DNA of 64,000 nt, from NCBI GenBank assembly GCA_034423775.1, contig CP139918.1, positions 868,001 to 932,000 on the forward strand, in the 5' to 3' direction. Positions within the stretch are counted from its first letter, which is position 1, and every line of letters begins with the position of its first letter. The DNA comes from Alphaproteobacteria bacterium US3C007. GTDB lineage: Bacteria > Pseudomonadota > Alphaproteobacteria > Rhodobacterales > Rhodobacteraceae. Under the pieces are notes generated by a model that ran no database searches, was not told the DNA's origin, and saw only the letters and a list, made by a program, of their open reading frames with translations. Made by a program: the position numbers and the translations under genes. Below are positions 54,185 to 62,718 of this stretch, piece after piece.

Positions 54185-55435
54185 TTACGTGTGCACGATC
54201 ATACCATCGGCAACAGAAAGTTTATAGGCCCGTAAAGCAGGTATCAGGCTCACAATCGCGCCCGCGCAAACAACGATGAAAAGCACAGCCAGCTCGCGCA
54301 GATTTGGTGCTTCGATTGGCAGCCAAATCCCGAAATTACTATCAATGCTGGATTGCGCGCCACTCAGCGCTGCATAAAGCATTATCACGCCCAGTACCGC
54401 GCCCAGGCTGGCCATCACCACGGCTTCAAACACCAGCATGCCGCATATAAACAGCGGCCGCGCGCCCATCGCGCGAAAAATTGCGATCTCTCGGCGGCGC
54501 TCATTCAAGCTTGAGAAAATAGTCGCCATCATGCCGATTAAAGCGGTAAGAACGACCAACACCGACACAGCCAAAAGCGCCGTTTCAGCAAGACCAACAA
54601 TCCCCCAAAGCTCTTGCAAGGCCACGCCGGGAAAGATCGCCAATAAAGGCTCTTCGGGATACTCGTTTATGGCCCGCTGCAAGGCAAAGCTTTGCAATGG
54701 GCTTTTGACGCCGATCAAAGCTGCTGTAACCGCGCTGGGGGTGAGCTGCATTTCACGAAGCTGCTCTAGGGGCGTTGACTGGCCCACCACCTGCGCTCCG
54801 CCCTGCCAATCAACATGGATAGCTTCAATCGCTTCCATACTCACGATCACGGTCCGATCCACCGGCGTTCCAGTTTTTTCCAAAACCCCCGAAACGCGGA
54901 ACGGCTGGTCTTTATGGGTGCTAAAAGAGGCAAGGCCATGGGCAACAATGATCGGCGCATCAACCTTATAGCCCAATGTCACCGCGACATCCGCGCCAAT
55001 AACAGTATCAAATAAATCTGCCATAAACGCGCCCTCTGCCAGCGCCAGCACCCGCCCTTGTCGATATTTGTAATGCTCAAAAAAGGCCCGGTTTGTGCCC
55101 ATAACGCGGAACTGACGGTGGCTATCACCCAAAGAAATCGGAACGATCCACTCAATCTCGGGGCGCGCTGCAATATCTTGATAGCTTTTCCAGGTTACAT
55201 TATTGGTGGCATTCCCAATGCGGAAAACGGAATATAATAAAAGCTGCACCGACCCCGACCGCGCACCTACAATCAGATCCGTACCAGAAATAGTATCGGC
55301 GAAGCTAGACTTGGCACCCGTCCGTATTTTTTCAACGCCCAAAAACAGCGATACTGACAGCGCGATTGCAAGAACCGTCATGCCCACGGTCAGCGCTCGG
55401 GCAAAAAGGGAGGCTATTGCCAGACGCAAGATCAT
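54185..55435 (-). CDS. ABC transporter permease, MacB/FtsX type
   Basis: A 416-aa permease. One N-terminal membrane segment (about 9-31), a large periplasmic domain, then three segments near 278-300, 325-350 and 375-400 (FtsX fold), with NERRREIAIFRAMGA as the coupling motif. It overlaps the ATPase gene by four bases. FtsX-fold permeases move or release substrates on the periplasmic side, often lipoproteins. In the zrg context it supports zinc uptake by an unproven mechanism. Confidence 0.9.
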   Translation of the reverse strand: MILRLAIASLFARALTVGMTVLAIALSVSLFLGVEKIRTGAKSSFADTISGTDLIVGARSGSVQLLLYSVFRIGNATNNVTWKSYQDIAARPEIEWIVPISLGDSHRQFRVMGTNRAFFEHYKYRQGRVLALAEGAFMADLFDTVIGADVAVTLGYKVDAPIIVAHGLASFSTHKDQPFRVSGVLEKTGTPVDRTVIVSMEAIEAIHVDWQGGAQVVGQSTPLEQLREMQLTPSAVTAALIGVKSPLQSFALQRAINEYPEEPLLAIFPGVALQELWGIVGLAETALLAVSVLVVLTALIGMMATIFSSLNERRREIAIFRAMGARPLFICGMLVFEAVVMASLGAVLGVIMLYAALSGAQSSIDSNFGIWLPIEAPNLRELAVLFIVVCAGAIVSLIPALRAYKLSVADGMIVHT

Positions 55436-56127
55436 GCTGCGCCTCTTTTAAACTCTGCGATCTCTTCCATATGGAGGATCCGATCAAACCGCGGGCCAAG
55501 CCTTTCATCATGGCTGACCATCACAATAGATGTGCCCTGTGTTTGAGCTTGCGTGAAGAGCAGATCGAGAAACGCATCTTGGCTGTTTATATCTAAGGCC
55601 GAAGTCGGCTCATCCGCAATGATTAACGGCGGATGACCGATCAGAGCGCGCGCCACCGCAACGCGTTGCTGTTGCCCCACGCTTAAAGAACTGGCCTTTT
55701 CACGCCCAATATCAACCGGCAGACCAAGCGCGGCGCAAAGGCGTGCTACTTCTGATTTGGCATCTTTAACCCGGTTGCGCCGTATCGGAGCAAAACGCAA
55801 AGGCAGTAAAATATTATCGGCCACTGACCCAAATGGCAGCAGGTTGAATTGCTGAAATATCACCCCCAGCTGCTCGGCCCGGAACCTATCGCGCGCACTC
55901 GCTGATAGGTTTGTTATCTCAGTTTTTGCGATTTCAACGGAACCCTGATCTGGCAAAAGTGTGCCGCTGATCACGGATAGCAGCGTAGATTTACCTGTGC
56001 CGCTTGCCCCCAAAAGCAATAGTTTTTCCCCGTATGAAACCGTCAAATCGGCTAGACTTAAAGAAAAAGATGATCGGCCCGGCCAACGAAAGAAAACCTT
56101 ACGAAGCTTAAGAACTGGCTTCGCCAT
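55432..56127 (-). CDS. ABC transporter ATP-binding protein, LolD/MacB type
   Basis: A 231-aa ATPase. Walker A is GASGTGKST, signature LSVGQQQRVAVARAL, Walker B PLIIADEPTSALD and H-loop VMVSHDERL. It works with the FtsX-type permease downstream. Six bases separate it from the ZrgA-like gene. Confidence 0.93.
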   Translation of the reverse strand: MAKPVLKLRKVFFRWPGRSSFSLSLADLTVSYGEKLLLLGASGTGKSTLLSVISGTLLPDQGSVEIAKTEITNLSASARDRFRAEQLGVIFQQFNLLPFGSVADNILLPLRFAPIRRNRVKDAKSEVARLCAALGLPVDIGREKASSLSVGQQQRVAVARALIGHPPLIIADEPTSALDINSQDAFLDLLFTQAQTQGTSIVMVSHDERLGPRFDRILHMEEIAEFKRGAA

Positions 56128-56133
56128 CTTTTT

Positions 56134-56793
56134 TCAAAGCCCCAAATCAAGCCGCGGCGCGCCGCTCTTTATCTCAAACGCGCGGGCGCCCGATTGCGAT
56201 ATGAGTTGCAGCGCGACCTGTTTTGAATTCGGAAACGCCTCAAAATAGGCGAAATCAATCTGGGTAAGCGCCTCTATATTGCTGCAGATGAGGCTGTATT
56301 CTGCATGAAACTCGGTGTGACCAGAGGATGCGGCATGCTTCTCTTCATCGTGATCGTTGTGATCTTCATGTTTATGGTCGTGCTCATCATCATGGTCGTC
56401 ATGATCGTCATGGTCTTGATGCCCAACTTCGGTATGCGCATCTTGGCCTTGGTGATCCTCTTCATTCGCGCCATGATCCGCATCGCTTTCCAATTCTACC
56501 TGCACCGCTTGCACTGCGCAGCGCGCCGCTTTGGGCAAAACAAATAAATCAAGCGGTGCTTCTAATGTTTTTAGCGCCGCAGAAATTGCGGCAAGATCCG
56601 CATCGCTTTTCGCTGCATATTCGAAACCCACGATATCAGCACCGGGGGCGTGAAGCTCCATCACTACCAGCGGAGCTTCAATCGCGATATTGAGAGCACC
56701 AATGCCATGTTCATGCGCGTTCAGCTGGCGCGCGTCTTCCGAAAAAACCGGTGACGCAATAATAAAAAAAATAATAGAGGTTAACGTTTTCAT
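56134..56793 (-). CDS. His-rich zinc-binding protein, DUF2796 (ZrgA-like)
   Basis: A 219-aa periplasmic protein with signal peptide 1-18 and the DUF2796 start ARQLNAHEHGIGALNIAIE. A His/Asp tract of about 55 residues lies near 108-165 (repeats of HDDHDD, HDHKHED). It binds zinc and feeds the ABC genes that follow, as in the Vibrio ZrgA system. The long His tract is coded by repetitive CATGAT-like DNA. Confidence 0.88.
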   Translation of the reverse strand: MKTLTSIIFFIIASPVFSEDARQLNAHEHGIGALNIAIEAPLVVMELHAPGADIVGFEYAAKSDADLAAISAALKTLEAPLDLFVLPKAARCAVQAVQVELESDADHGANEEDHQGQDAHTEVGHQDHDDHDDHDDEHDHKHEDHNDHDEEKHAASSGHTEFHAEYSLICSNIEALTQIDFAYFEAFPNSKQVALQLISQSGARAFEIKSGAPRLDLGL

Positions 56794-56907
56794 AATTAAG
56801 ACCTATTTGATAAAGCTTTTAAATATTATCTGGCGCATCATCCACAGCGCCGTTTACGTTCAATAAGATATCAAAATGCCATAAAGGCGCGTTAGTCAAG
56901 TTTCGAT

Positions 56908-57186
56908 TTAATCTCCAGCATCTGGATGATTTTTGCCCCAAACACGCTCTGCATCTTTTGACAGAAGTCGCCTTTGAATGCGGCTGAGCTCTTCGAAAGC
57001 TTTCTCGCGGCTGCCCATTTTCGCCAAGGCACGCTCAAACGTTTTGCGCACTGATCTGGGTCTCCACGGCAAATCCGCGGCCGCAATCCAAGCCCGTAAT
57101 TCTTGCGAGAGTCGATCAAAATCTTGCATAGGGTCTTCATTTCGTAGCGAAGATTTCAGGCTGGTCTGACCACGATTATGCGCCAT
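56908..57186 (-). CDS. Small DUF6525-family protein
   Basis: A 92-aa protein: RAWIAAADLPWRPRSVRKTFERALAKMG is the core. It is often linked to DUF1826 and zinc genes in Rhodobacterales. Its ATG overlaps the TAA of the DUF1826 gene (TAATG). Function unknown; 115 bases separate it from the zrg module. Confidence 0.75.
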   Translation of the reverse strand: MAHNRGQTSLKSSLRNEDPMQDFDRLSQELRAWIAAADLPWRPRSVRKTFERALAKMGSREKAFEELSRIQRRLLSKDAERVWGKNHPDAGD

Positions 57187-57821
57187 TACACCCCCTCATC
57201 TAGATCTGCGATTGGATCAAGAACCAGAACCAGTCGGGTTTGGACTGTGCCTTGAATGGGGGGAGATCGGTGCACCAGATCCAGTTTTGCTTTAGAAGGC
57301 CAGCGTTTGCCGCGCAGAACGATTGCTGCTCCCGTTGGAACCCTGTGAACTATTTCGGGATCCCTAGCAGCATTTGCGAGCCCATATTGGGTGCCGGTGC
57401 CACGATAAGTACGTATAAGCCGCGCAGTCAGCGCATCTATGTGAAAGCGGCTGCAGGCATTATGCGAGATAACATTAAAGCGTAAGCGCAGATATGGGGC
57501 TTTCATAATATGCAAAAACGCATCTGAAAGCTGTTGCGCATGCGCGATAAAGGCGTCGCGTTCCGCACAAACCGGCATCTGAGACATGCCACAAATTTGA
57601 ACCAAGGCGCTGTGAACCCGATCTGGGCGCAAGATAACACGTGCTTTTGGCAAACACGCCGGGTCTAATGATGCGAGCCAGGCCAAAATATGAGAAGATA
57701 TTCCGGCTTGGCACAATACTCCTGCGCAATCCGGATCTTGAATAATCGAAAAATCGCTAGCGGTTTGTGCAAGCGCAACCCCCACCAGCGCGTTTTTGTT
57801 CTTGTCACAGAGCATGCTCAT
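57186..57821 (-). CDS. DUF1826 protein, zinc-regulon member
   Basis: A 211-aa DUF1826 protein: [32 protein letters not shown] and APPT-like [19 protein letters not shown] and YRGTGTQ look like ligand positions of a double-stranded beta-helix fold (cupin-like, possibly 2-oxoglutarate-type iron). The gene is typically beside COG0523 GTPases under Zur control. It overlaps the GTPase fragment by four bases. Function unproven. Confidence 0.8.
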   Translation of the reverse strand: MSMLCDKNKNALVGVALAQTASDFSIIQDPDCAGVLCQAGISSHILAWLASLDPACLPKARVILRPDRVHSALVQICGMSQMPVCAERDAFIAHAQQLSDAFLHIMKAPYLRLRFNVISHNACSRFHIDALTARLIRTYRGTGTQYGLANAARDPEIVHRVPTGAAIVLRGKRWPSKAKLDLVHRSPPIQGTVQTRLVLVLDPIADLDEGV

Positions 57822-58030
57822 GCGGCTTCTTCAGAACGGCGCCAGATGGAATGCTCATAGATTTTATTGAAATCAGATAGGGCGGTATCAATATTTACCT
57901 CTGACGTATCGAAGACAAACACCGCAACGCGGCGACCTTCACGATTATTCAACGCACGGCGTAAAAGAGTGGTTTTAGCAGCTCCTAAAAAGCCAGATAA
58001 AACCGTAATCGGAAGTCGTTTATCAGTCAT
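57818..58030 (-). pseudogene. COG0523 GTPase remnant with altered P-loop
   Basis: 70 codons: [20 protein letters not shown] is the N terminus of a ZigA-type GTPase, followed by [10 protein letters not shown] and SEVNID, then an unrelated tail to the stop. The P-loop reads GAAKTT instead of GAGKTT. About 300 residues, including the CxCC metal motif, are missing, so an internal deletion is likely. It keeps the operon spacing (16 bases after the intact GTPase). Confidence 0.75.
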
Positions 58031-58046
58031 AAAAACACCTTATTAT

Positions 58047-59114
58047 TTAGGATGCTAAGGCCGGCTCAGTTGCCCGCACGCGCAGCATATCAAGGCTCCG
58101 CTGCAAGTCGGGTCGGGATAAATCACGAGCAATAATCACAATGCGGGTTCTACGATCCTCTTTCGACCAGTCTTTTAACTGCACAGGTGGTGCAAAAATA
58201 TGCTGCACCCCGTGGATAACGAAAGGGGCCTCGATGCCTTCAAGGAACAAAATACCTTTCACACGCAATATATCAGGGCCTCTGATCGCAATAAGCGTGT
58301 CGAGCCAAAGATCAAAAGCGGCATCCGGCAGCGGATCATCCAAAATGATCGAAGCTGATCCAATCCGCGTATCATGCGCTGGCAAAGGCGCTGCTATTTG
58401 AGCGGCGGGGGCAAAACCTGACAGGTTTTCAAGCGCCTCAAATTGTGGCGTTTCACCAACTGTCCAATTCAAAGCTTGCTGCTTTGTGGCGTTGTTGTGA
58501 AGCGCGCTTAACCCCCATAGTTTTCCAAACAAACCCGTGCCTAAGATGGATCGGATGATGGTGATGCCAGGGTTCAAACCATATAAGCGGGTTTCCAAAC
58601 TTTCCATATCAGCAGGGTTTACGAGATCGGTTTTGCTTAGAACAATCAAATCCGCCATAGCCGCTTGAGACACGGCCTCAAATTGTGCATCAAGCGTGGC
58701 AGCCGCATGCGCGGCATCCACCACCGTTACAACGCCGTCCATCCGGGTGTTTTTTGCAAGAAAATCATCCACCAGTAACGTCTGCAAGATCGGGCCGGGA
58801 TCCGCCAATCCAGTGGTTTCGATAACGATACGGTCAAATGCAACTTCATTTCGCACCCGGCGCTCAAACAAATCCGAGATGGTCTGAGAGAGGTCACCAC
58901 GCACCGAACAGCATAGACACCCCGATCGCATTAAAATAATTTCTTCACTGCTTTCTTCGATCAGATCGTGATCCAACCCTGCTTCGCCAAATTCATTGAC
59001 GATAACAGCCACGCGCCCGGCAGAATTGTCGGATAGAACGGCATTGAGCAAAGTGGTTTTGCCGGCGCCAAGAAATCCTGTGAGCAATGTTACTGGAACG
59101 CGTGGATCTGCCAT
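58047..59114 (-). CDS. COG0523 zinc GTPase (ZNG1/ZigA/CobW-like)
   Basis: A 355-aa metallochaperone GTPase. P-loop LTGFLGAGKTTLLN, metal motif SGCLCC (CxCC), Walker B IVIETTGLADP, and SKTD base recognition. The C-terminal CobW_C domain begins near 260. It moves zinc to client proteins when zinc is scarce. It follows znuA by three bases. Confidence 0.92.
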   Translation of the reverse strand: MADPRVPVTLLTGFLGAGKTTLLNAVLSDNSAGRVAVIVNEFGEAGLDHDLIEESSEEIILMRSGCLCCSVRGDLSQTISDLFERRVRNEVAFDRIVIETTGLADPGPILQTLLVDDFLAKNTRMDGVVTVVDAAHAAATLDAQFEAVSQAAMADLIVLSKTDLVNPADMESLETRLYGLNPGITIIRSILGTGLFGKLWGLSALHNNATKQQALNWTVGETPQFEALENLSGFAPAAQIAAPLPAHDTRIGSASIILDDPLPDAAFDLWLDTLIAIRGPDILRVKGILFLEGIEAPFVIHGVQHIFAPPVQLKDWSKEDRRTRIVIIARDLSRPDLQRSLDMLRVRATEPALAS

Positions 59115-59117
59115 CGT

Positions 59118-60164
59118 TTAGTTCCCCAAAGCGTCGAAGAGCGTCGTTGCATTATGGCGCATCATATCAAGATAAGTGGATGCCGGCCCGCTTTGCGCCG
59201 AAAGCGCATCTGAGTACAACGTTCCCCCAATCGTTGCACCCGTCTCATTTGCGATCTGCTGCATCATACGATTATCAGTGATCGATTCGATAAACACTGC
59301 CGAAATGCTTTCTTCGCGAATTTGTGTGATCAAGGCAGCGACATCGGCGGCTGAAACTTCGCTATCAGTGCTCATTCCTTGGGGCGCAACAAAGGTCAGA
59401 TCATACGTTGCCGCAAAATATCCAAAGGCATCATGCGGCGTTACCACCGTTCTTTTATCTGCGGGCAAACTTTTCATCATCGCCCCAATATCAGCACGAA
59501 GCGTCTCTACCTCAGTTATAAAAGCGGCGCGATTAGCATAATAATCTCCGGCGTTTTCAGGGTCTGCCTGAGCAAGCCCTGCGGCGATGTTATTGGCATA
59601 GATCACAGCATTCTCGAGGCTCTGCCACGCATGCGGATCAAATGCGCCATGATCATGCCCCGCGTGGTCGTCGTGCTCATCATGCTCATCATGCTCATCG
59701 TGGTCGTCGTGGTCGTCGTGCTTTTCATGGTCATCGTGATCGTCATGGTCAGCGTGGTCGTCGTGATCATCGTGCTTATCATGATCGTCGTGATCATCGT
59801 GATCATCAAAGGCTATTGGGACAACGCCCTTTGTCGCCACAACCATCGCGCCGCCGAAGGACGCGGCTTCGGCAAGACGTTCTAACCAACCTTCAAACTC
59901 AAGGCCGTTCAAAAACAACACATCAGCCTCTGCAACCGAGCGCGCAACCTTTGGTGTTGGTTGATAGACATGCGCATCGCCATCTGGTCCAACCAGCGTT
60001 GTAAGTGCGATATGTTCGCCGCCGATCCGCTCAACCATATCCCCAAGGATTGAAAAGGTTGCCACAACGGGAAGGGGTTCTTCGGCCCATGAGGCCAAGG
60101 GAAACGATAACGAAAAAGCGGCAAGAGCCGTAGCAGATTTCAGCGCAGAACGTAGAGACGTCAT
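59118..60164 (-). CDS. znuA: Zinc ABC transporter substrate-binding protein
   Basis: A 348-aa cluster A-1 binding protein. Signal 1-27, first ligand in DAHVYQPTP (His), a His/Asp loop of about 55 residues at about 117-172 (HDDHDDHDKH repeats), then HAWQSLENA, TPHDAFGYFA and FIESITDNRMM. The charged loop marks it as zinc rather than manganese specific. The loop DNA is a long run of (CAT/TCG)-like triplets. It is 10 bases from znuB. Confidence 0.95.
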   Translation of the reverse strand: MTSLRSALKSATALAAFSLSFPLASWAEEPLPVVATFSILGDMVERIGGEHIALTTLVGPDGDAHVYQPTPKVARSVAEADVLFLNGLEFEGWLERLAEAASFGGAMVVATKGVVPIAFDDHDDHDDHDKHDDHDDHADHDDHDDHEKHDDHDDHDEHDEHDEHDDHAGHDHGAFDPHAWQSLENAVIYANNIAAGLAQADPENAGDYYANRAAFITEVETLRADIGAMMKSLPADKRTVVTPHDAFGYFAATYDLTFVAPQGMSTDSEVSAADVAALITQIREESISAVFIESITDNRMMQQIANETGATIGGTLYSDALSAQSGPASTYLDMMRHNATTLFDALGN

Positions 60165-60174
60165 AGTAGTCCTT

Positions 60175-61044
60175 TCAAGGTTTTAAGTTACGGTGTGGTA
60201 GGTTTTGCGCAATTGCGCCCCCCACCGGCCCAAAGATAATTGACAGCCCATAGCCGATACCGGCCGCCAAAATGATTGCTGGCCCCGAGGGGAGACTGTA
60301 ATGAAACGATAAGAGTAACCCGATCACGCTTGAGAGCATCGCGATCAACGCGGCAACAGCGATCAAGCCAGCGATTGTTTCCGCCCAAAACTTCGCTGCA
60401 GCGCCGGGTAAAATCATAATACCTACCGCCATTAAAGTGCCCAGCGCATGGAACCCGGCGACCAAGTTCATCACCACAAGCGCCAAGAAAACAAAATGGG
60501 TAATCGCACTCAACTTGCTGACAGAGCGCAAGAACTGTGGATCGGCGCATTCTAGCACCAAAGGTCGAAACAAAAGCGCCAAAACCAAAAGCGATACGCT
60601 GGCGAAGGAACACAGCAGAATAAGCGCGGTATCGTCTAACGCGAGCACTGTTCCAAACAGCACATGCATCAAGTCAACGTTATTGCCATGCGTTGATACG
60701 ATCAACACGCCGATGGCCAATGAAATAAGATAAAACGCAGCCAGGCTTGCATCTTCACGCAGCGACGTTACCCGCGCCACGAAACCAGAAGCCAATGCAA
60801 CCAGCATGCCTGCGATCAAACCTCCAACCGTCATCGCGCCAAGCGAAAGACCCGAAACCAGATAACCCGTTGCCGCACCTGGTAAAATTGCATGCGCCAT
60901 TGCATCGCCAGTCAAGCTCATATGCCGCAGCATCAGAAACACCCCCACAGGGGTGGCGCCCACCGACACGGCGATACAGCCCAAAAGCGCACGGCGCATG
61001 AAGCCGAAATCCACAAAGGGCGCCAAGAGCACATCCCAGATCAC
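60175..61044 (-). CDS. znuB: Zinc ABC transporter permease
   Basis: A 289-aa ABC-3 permease with eight membrane segments. Motif near 30-70: GVFLMLRHMSLTGDAMAHAILPG. I start at GTG 61044, which overlaps the znuC stop in a GTGA junction; the open frame extends to 61092 inside znuC. It forms the zinc channel with ZnuC. Confidence 0.94.
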   Translation of the reverse strand: MIWDVLLAPFVDFGFMRRALLGCIAVSVGATPVGVFLMLRHMSLTGDAMAHAILPGAATGYLVSGLSLGAMTVGGLIAGMLVALASGFVARVTSLREDASLAAFYLISLAIGVLIVSTHGNNVDLMHVLFGTVLALDDTALILLCSFASVSLLVLALLFRPLVLECADPQFLRSVSKLSAITHFVFLALVVMNLVAGFHALGTLMAVGIMILPGAAAKFWAETIAGLIAVAALIAMLSSVIGLLLSFHYSLPSGPAIILAAGIGYGLSIIFGPVGGAIAQNLPHRNLKP

Positions 61045-61784
61045 GCCGCGCTCTTTCCGCAAGTATGTGGATTTGCGGCGCAGGCCTCGCACATTTGGCG
61101 GGCACGAAACTGGTTTTCGGATGTTAAAACTTGTGCCGTAGGCCCATGCGCCACAAGCTCACGCGCAAGCATCATGGTGAATGGAAAATGTGTACCCACT
61201 GTGGCGTAATCATGCAGAACCGCCAAGATGGTGCGGCCTTCCGAATGCCAGCGTTTGATCACATCAATCAAATCGGCCATCGTTTTTGCATCGATCGCGG
61301 CGAAGGGTTCATCCAACAAAACCAGACGCGCGTCTTGCAAAAGCAGCCGAGCAAACAAAGCCCGCTGCATTTGCCCCCCCGATAAGGATCCAATGGTGCG
61401 TTTTTCAAACCCGGTCAAACCTACCGCAGCAAGGGCAGCATCCACCTTCGCGCGCATCTTGCGGGTCAGCTGGCCGAAAGCGCCTAACTCGCGCCAGAGC
61501 CCCATCGCCACAAGGTCAATCACGCATATCGGAAAACTTCCGTCAATCTGGGATTGTTGCGGCAGATAGGCAATCTCATCTTGGTGAAACCCGTCGATCA
61601 AAACGCCCCCTTCCAGGGGAGAAATTGCGCCGGTAACGCCTTTTAGCAAGGTTGATTTTCCTGCCCCATTCGGGCCAACAATCGCTGTAAGACTGCCCTC
61701 TCGAACCTCTGCCTCCAATTCCTGGACCGCAGGCATCCGGTCATAACCCAAGGTCAGGTTCTGAAATTTAATCACACCTGTCAT
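61041..61784 (-). CDS. znuC: Zinc ABC transporter ATPase
   Basis: A 247-aa ATPase. Walker A GPNGAGKST, signature LSGGQMQRALFAR, Walker B LVLLDEPFAAID. The C terminus has a CEACAANPHTCG cysteine cluster that could bind zinc. I start at ATG 61784, overlapping the stop of the small membrane peptide gene (ATGA). An upstream in-frame ATG at 61826 lies within that gene. Confidence 0.94.
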   Translation of the reverse strand: MTGVIKFQNLTLGYDRMPAVQELEAEVREGSLTAIVGPNGAGKSTLLKGVTGAISPLEGGVLIDGFHQDEIAYLPQQSQIDGSFPICVIDLVAMGLWRELGAFGQLTRKMRAKVDAALAAVGLTGFEKRTIGSLSGGQMQRALFARLLLQDARLVLLDEPFAAIDAKTMADLIDVIKRWHSEGRTILAVLHDYATVGTHFPFTMMLARELVAHGPTAQVLTSENQFRARQMCEACAANPHTCGKSAA

Positions 61785-61912
61785 AAAGAACTTAAAGGGT
61801 TTGTTGCCCAGAAGAACCCAAGCCATAGCGCGGCAGCAATCAGGCTGGCAACGCCCAATCTAGGCCCAATCCCAATAAGCAAAGGGCGGAAGGAACGCTT
61901 TTCTTGTGTCAT
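61781..61912 (-). CDS. 43-residue membrane peptide between zur and znuC
   Basis: ATG 61912 to TGA 61781 encodes 43 aa: a basic start (TQEKRSFRPLLIGIG), one hydrophobic helix (LGVASLIAAALWLGFFW) and a short tail. It overlaps the zur stop by four bases and the znuC start by four bases. This perfect fit into the operon argues that it is translated. It could be a small subunit of the ZnuBC complex; that is inference. Confidence 0.7.
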   Translation of the reverse strand: MTQEKRSFRPLLIGIGPRLGVASLIAAALWLGFFWATNPLSSL

Positions 61913-62310
61913 ACTTTGGCCTGCGAGGGTCCACAGCTTGCGCAGATCCCATTCACTTCGATGATATGGCGTTGGGCAGAAAAACCAGATTTTCGTAACG
62001 CGGCGCTCAAACGCGAAAAGATATCAGGCTCAAAATTCTCTTCTACAACGCCACAATCTTCGCATATTGAAAGTACCGAGGTTTGATGATGCGCCTCGCT
62101 TTGACAAGCGACAAAGGCATTTAACGATTCCAAACGATGTATCTGGCCACGCTCACCCAGCGCAGCAAGCGCCCGATACACGGTTGGCGGCGCAATTTTC
62201 GGATATATTTCCTGCAGACGTTCAAGCAGCGTATAGGCAGAATACGGGCTCTTGCTATCGCGCAAAATGGTAAGGATTTCCCTTTGCATTTGCTTTCCAC
62301 GCTTGCCCAT
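61909..62310 (-). CDS. zur: Zinc uptake regulator, Fur family
   Basis: A 133-aa Fur-family repressor. Winged helix APPTVYRALAALGERGQIHRLES, the metal box HHQTSVLSICEDCG and the structural pair CASC near the end (four Cys for the structural zinc). It is first in the operon that carries znuCBA, so it is autoregulated. The likely binding site is at 62343-62355. ATG 62310 has AGGAA upstream. Confidence 0.92.
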   Translation of the reverse strand: MGKRGKQMQREILTILRDSKSPYSAYTLLERLQEIYPKIAPPTVYRALAALGERGQIHRLESLNAFVACQSEAHHQTSVLSICEDCGVVEENFEPDIFSRLSAALRKSGFSAQRHIIEVNGICASCGPSQAKV

Positions 62311-62342
62311 ACCATGTTCCTTAGCGACTCAATACGGAATTA

Positions 62343-62355
62343 GTTATATTATAAC
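62343..62355. promoter_or_regulatory. Zur box candidate
   Basis: Perfect 13-base dyad GTTATATTATAAC, 32 bases before zur. Its GTTATA-N-TATAAC core resembles alphaproteobacterial Zur boxes. It is the only such site I see in the zinc region, so it probably controls the whole minus-strand run. Confidence 0.65.
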
Positions 62356-62407
62356 ATTGCACATCACAAACATTTTTTTAACCCGATAGAACGAGCTAAG
62401 AATGCAA

Positions 62408-62425
62408 TTTTCTTACGTAAGAAAA
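62408..62425. repeat. Perfect 18-base palindrome
   Basis: TTTTCTTACGTAAGAAAA between the zur promoter and the DUF1415 gene. It has no central loop, so a protein-binding dyad is more likely than a terminator. A related half (TTTTTTCTTACATAA) lies near 63854-63868. Confidence 0.6.
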
Positions 62426-62718
62426 ATATTTAGAAACTGGTAATTTTATCGGGTGTATACGCGTAAATGGCCATAATATTAGCGATAGATACAAAACAAA
62501 ATATAAATATCCGCGCGCGTAGAAGGCCCTCATTTGGGTGTTTCACACCAATGAAACAGCCATTACACTCTATCGTTTTTTTGAAAAAATTCGCGATGGT
62601 AATTTGGGAAGTTGCCCGCTAAATACAGAAATAATTATTCTCAGTCTTGGCGCGGGGTTAAACTGTTACGGCACTCAAAATCGCATTCTGATATGTTTAT
62701 CAACACCCATAAATTTTT

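Noticed and set aside
59645..59810. CRISPR-like regular repeats
   Set aside because: The periodicity comes from His/Asp codons in znuA; there are no spacers or direct repeats of CRISPR length.
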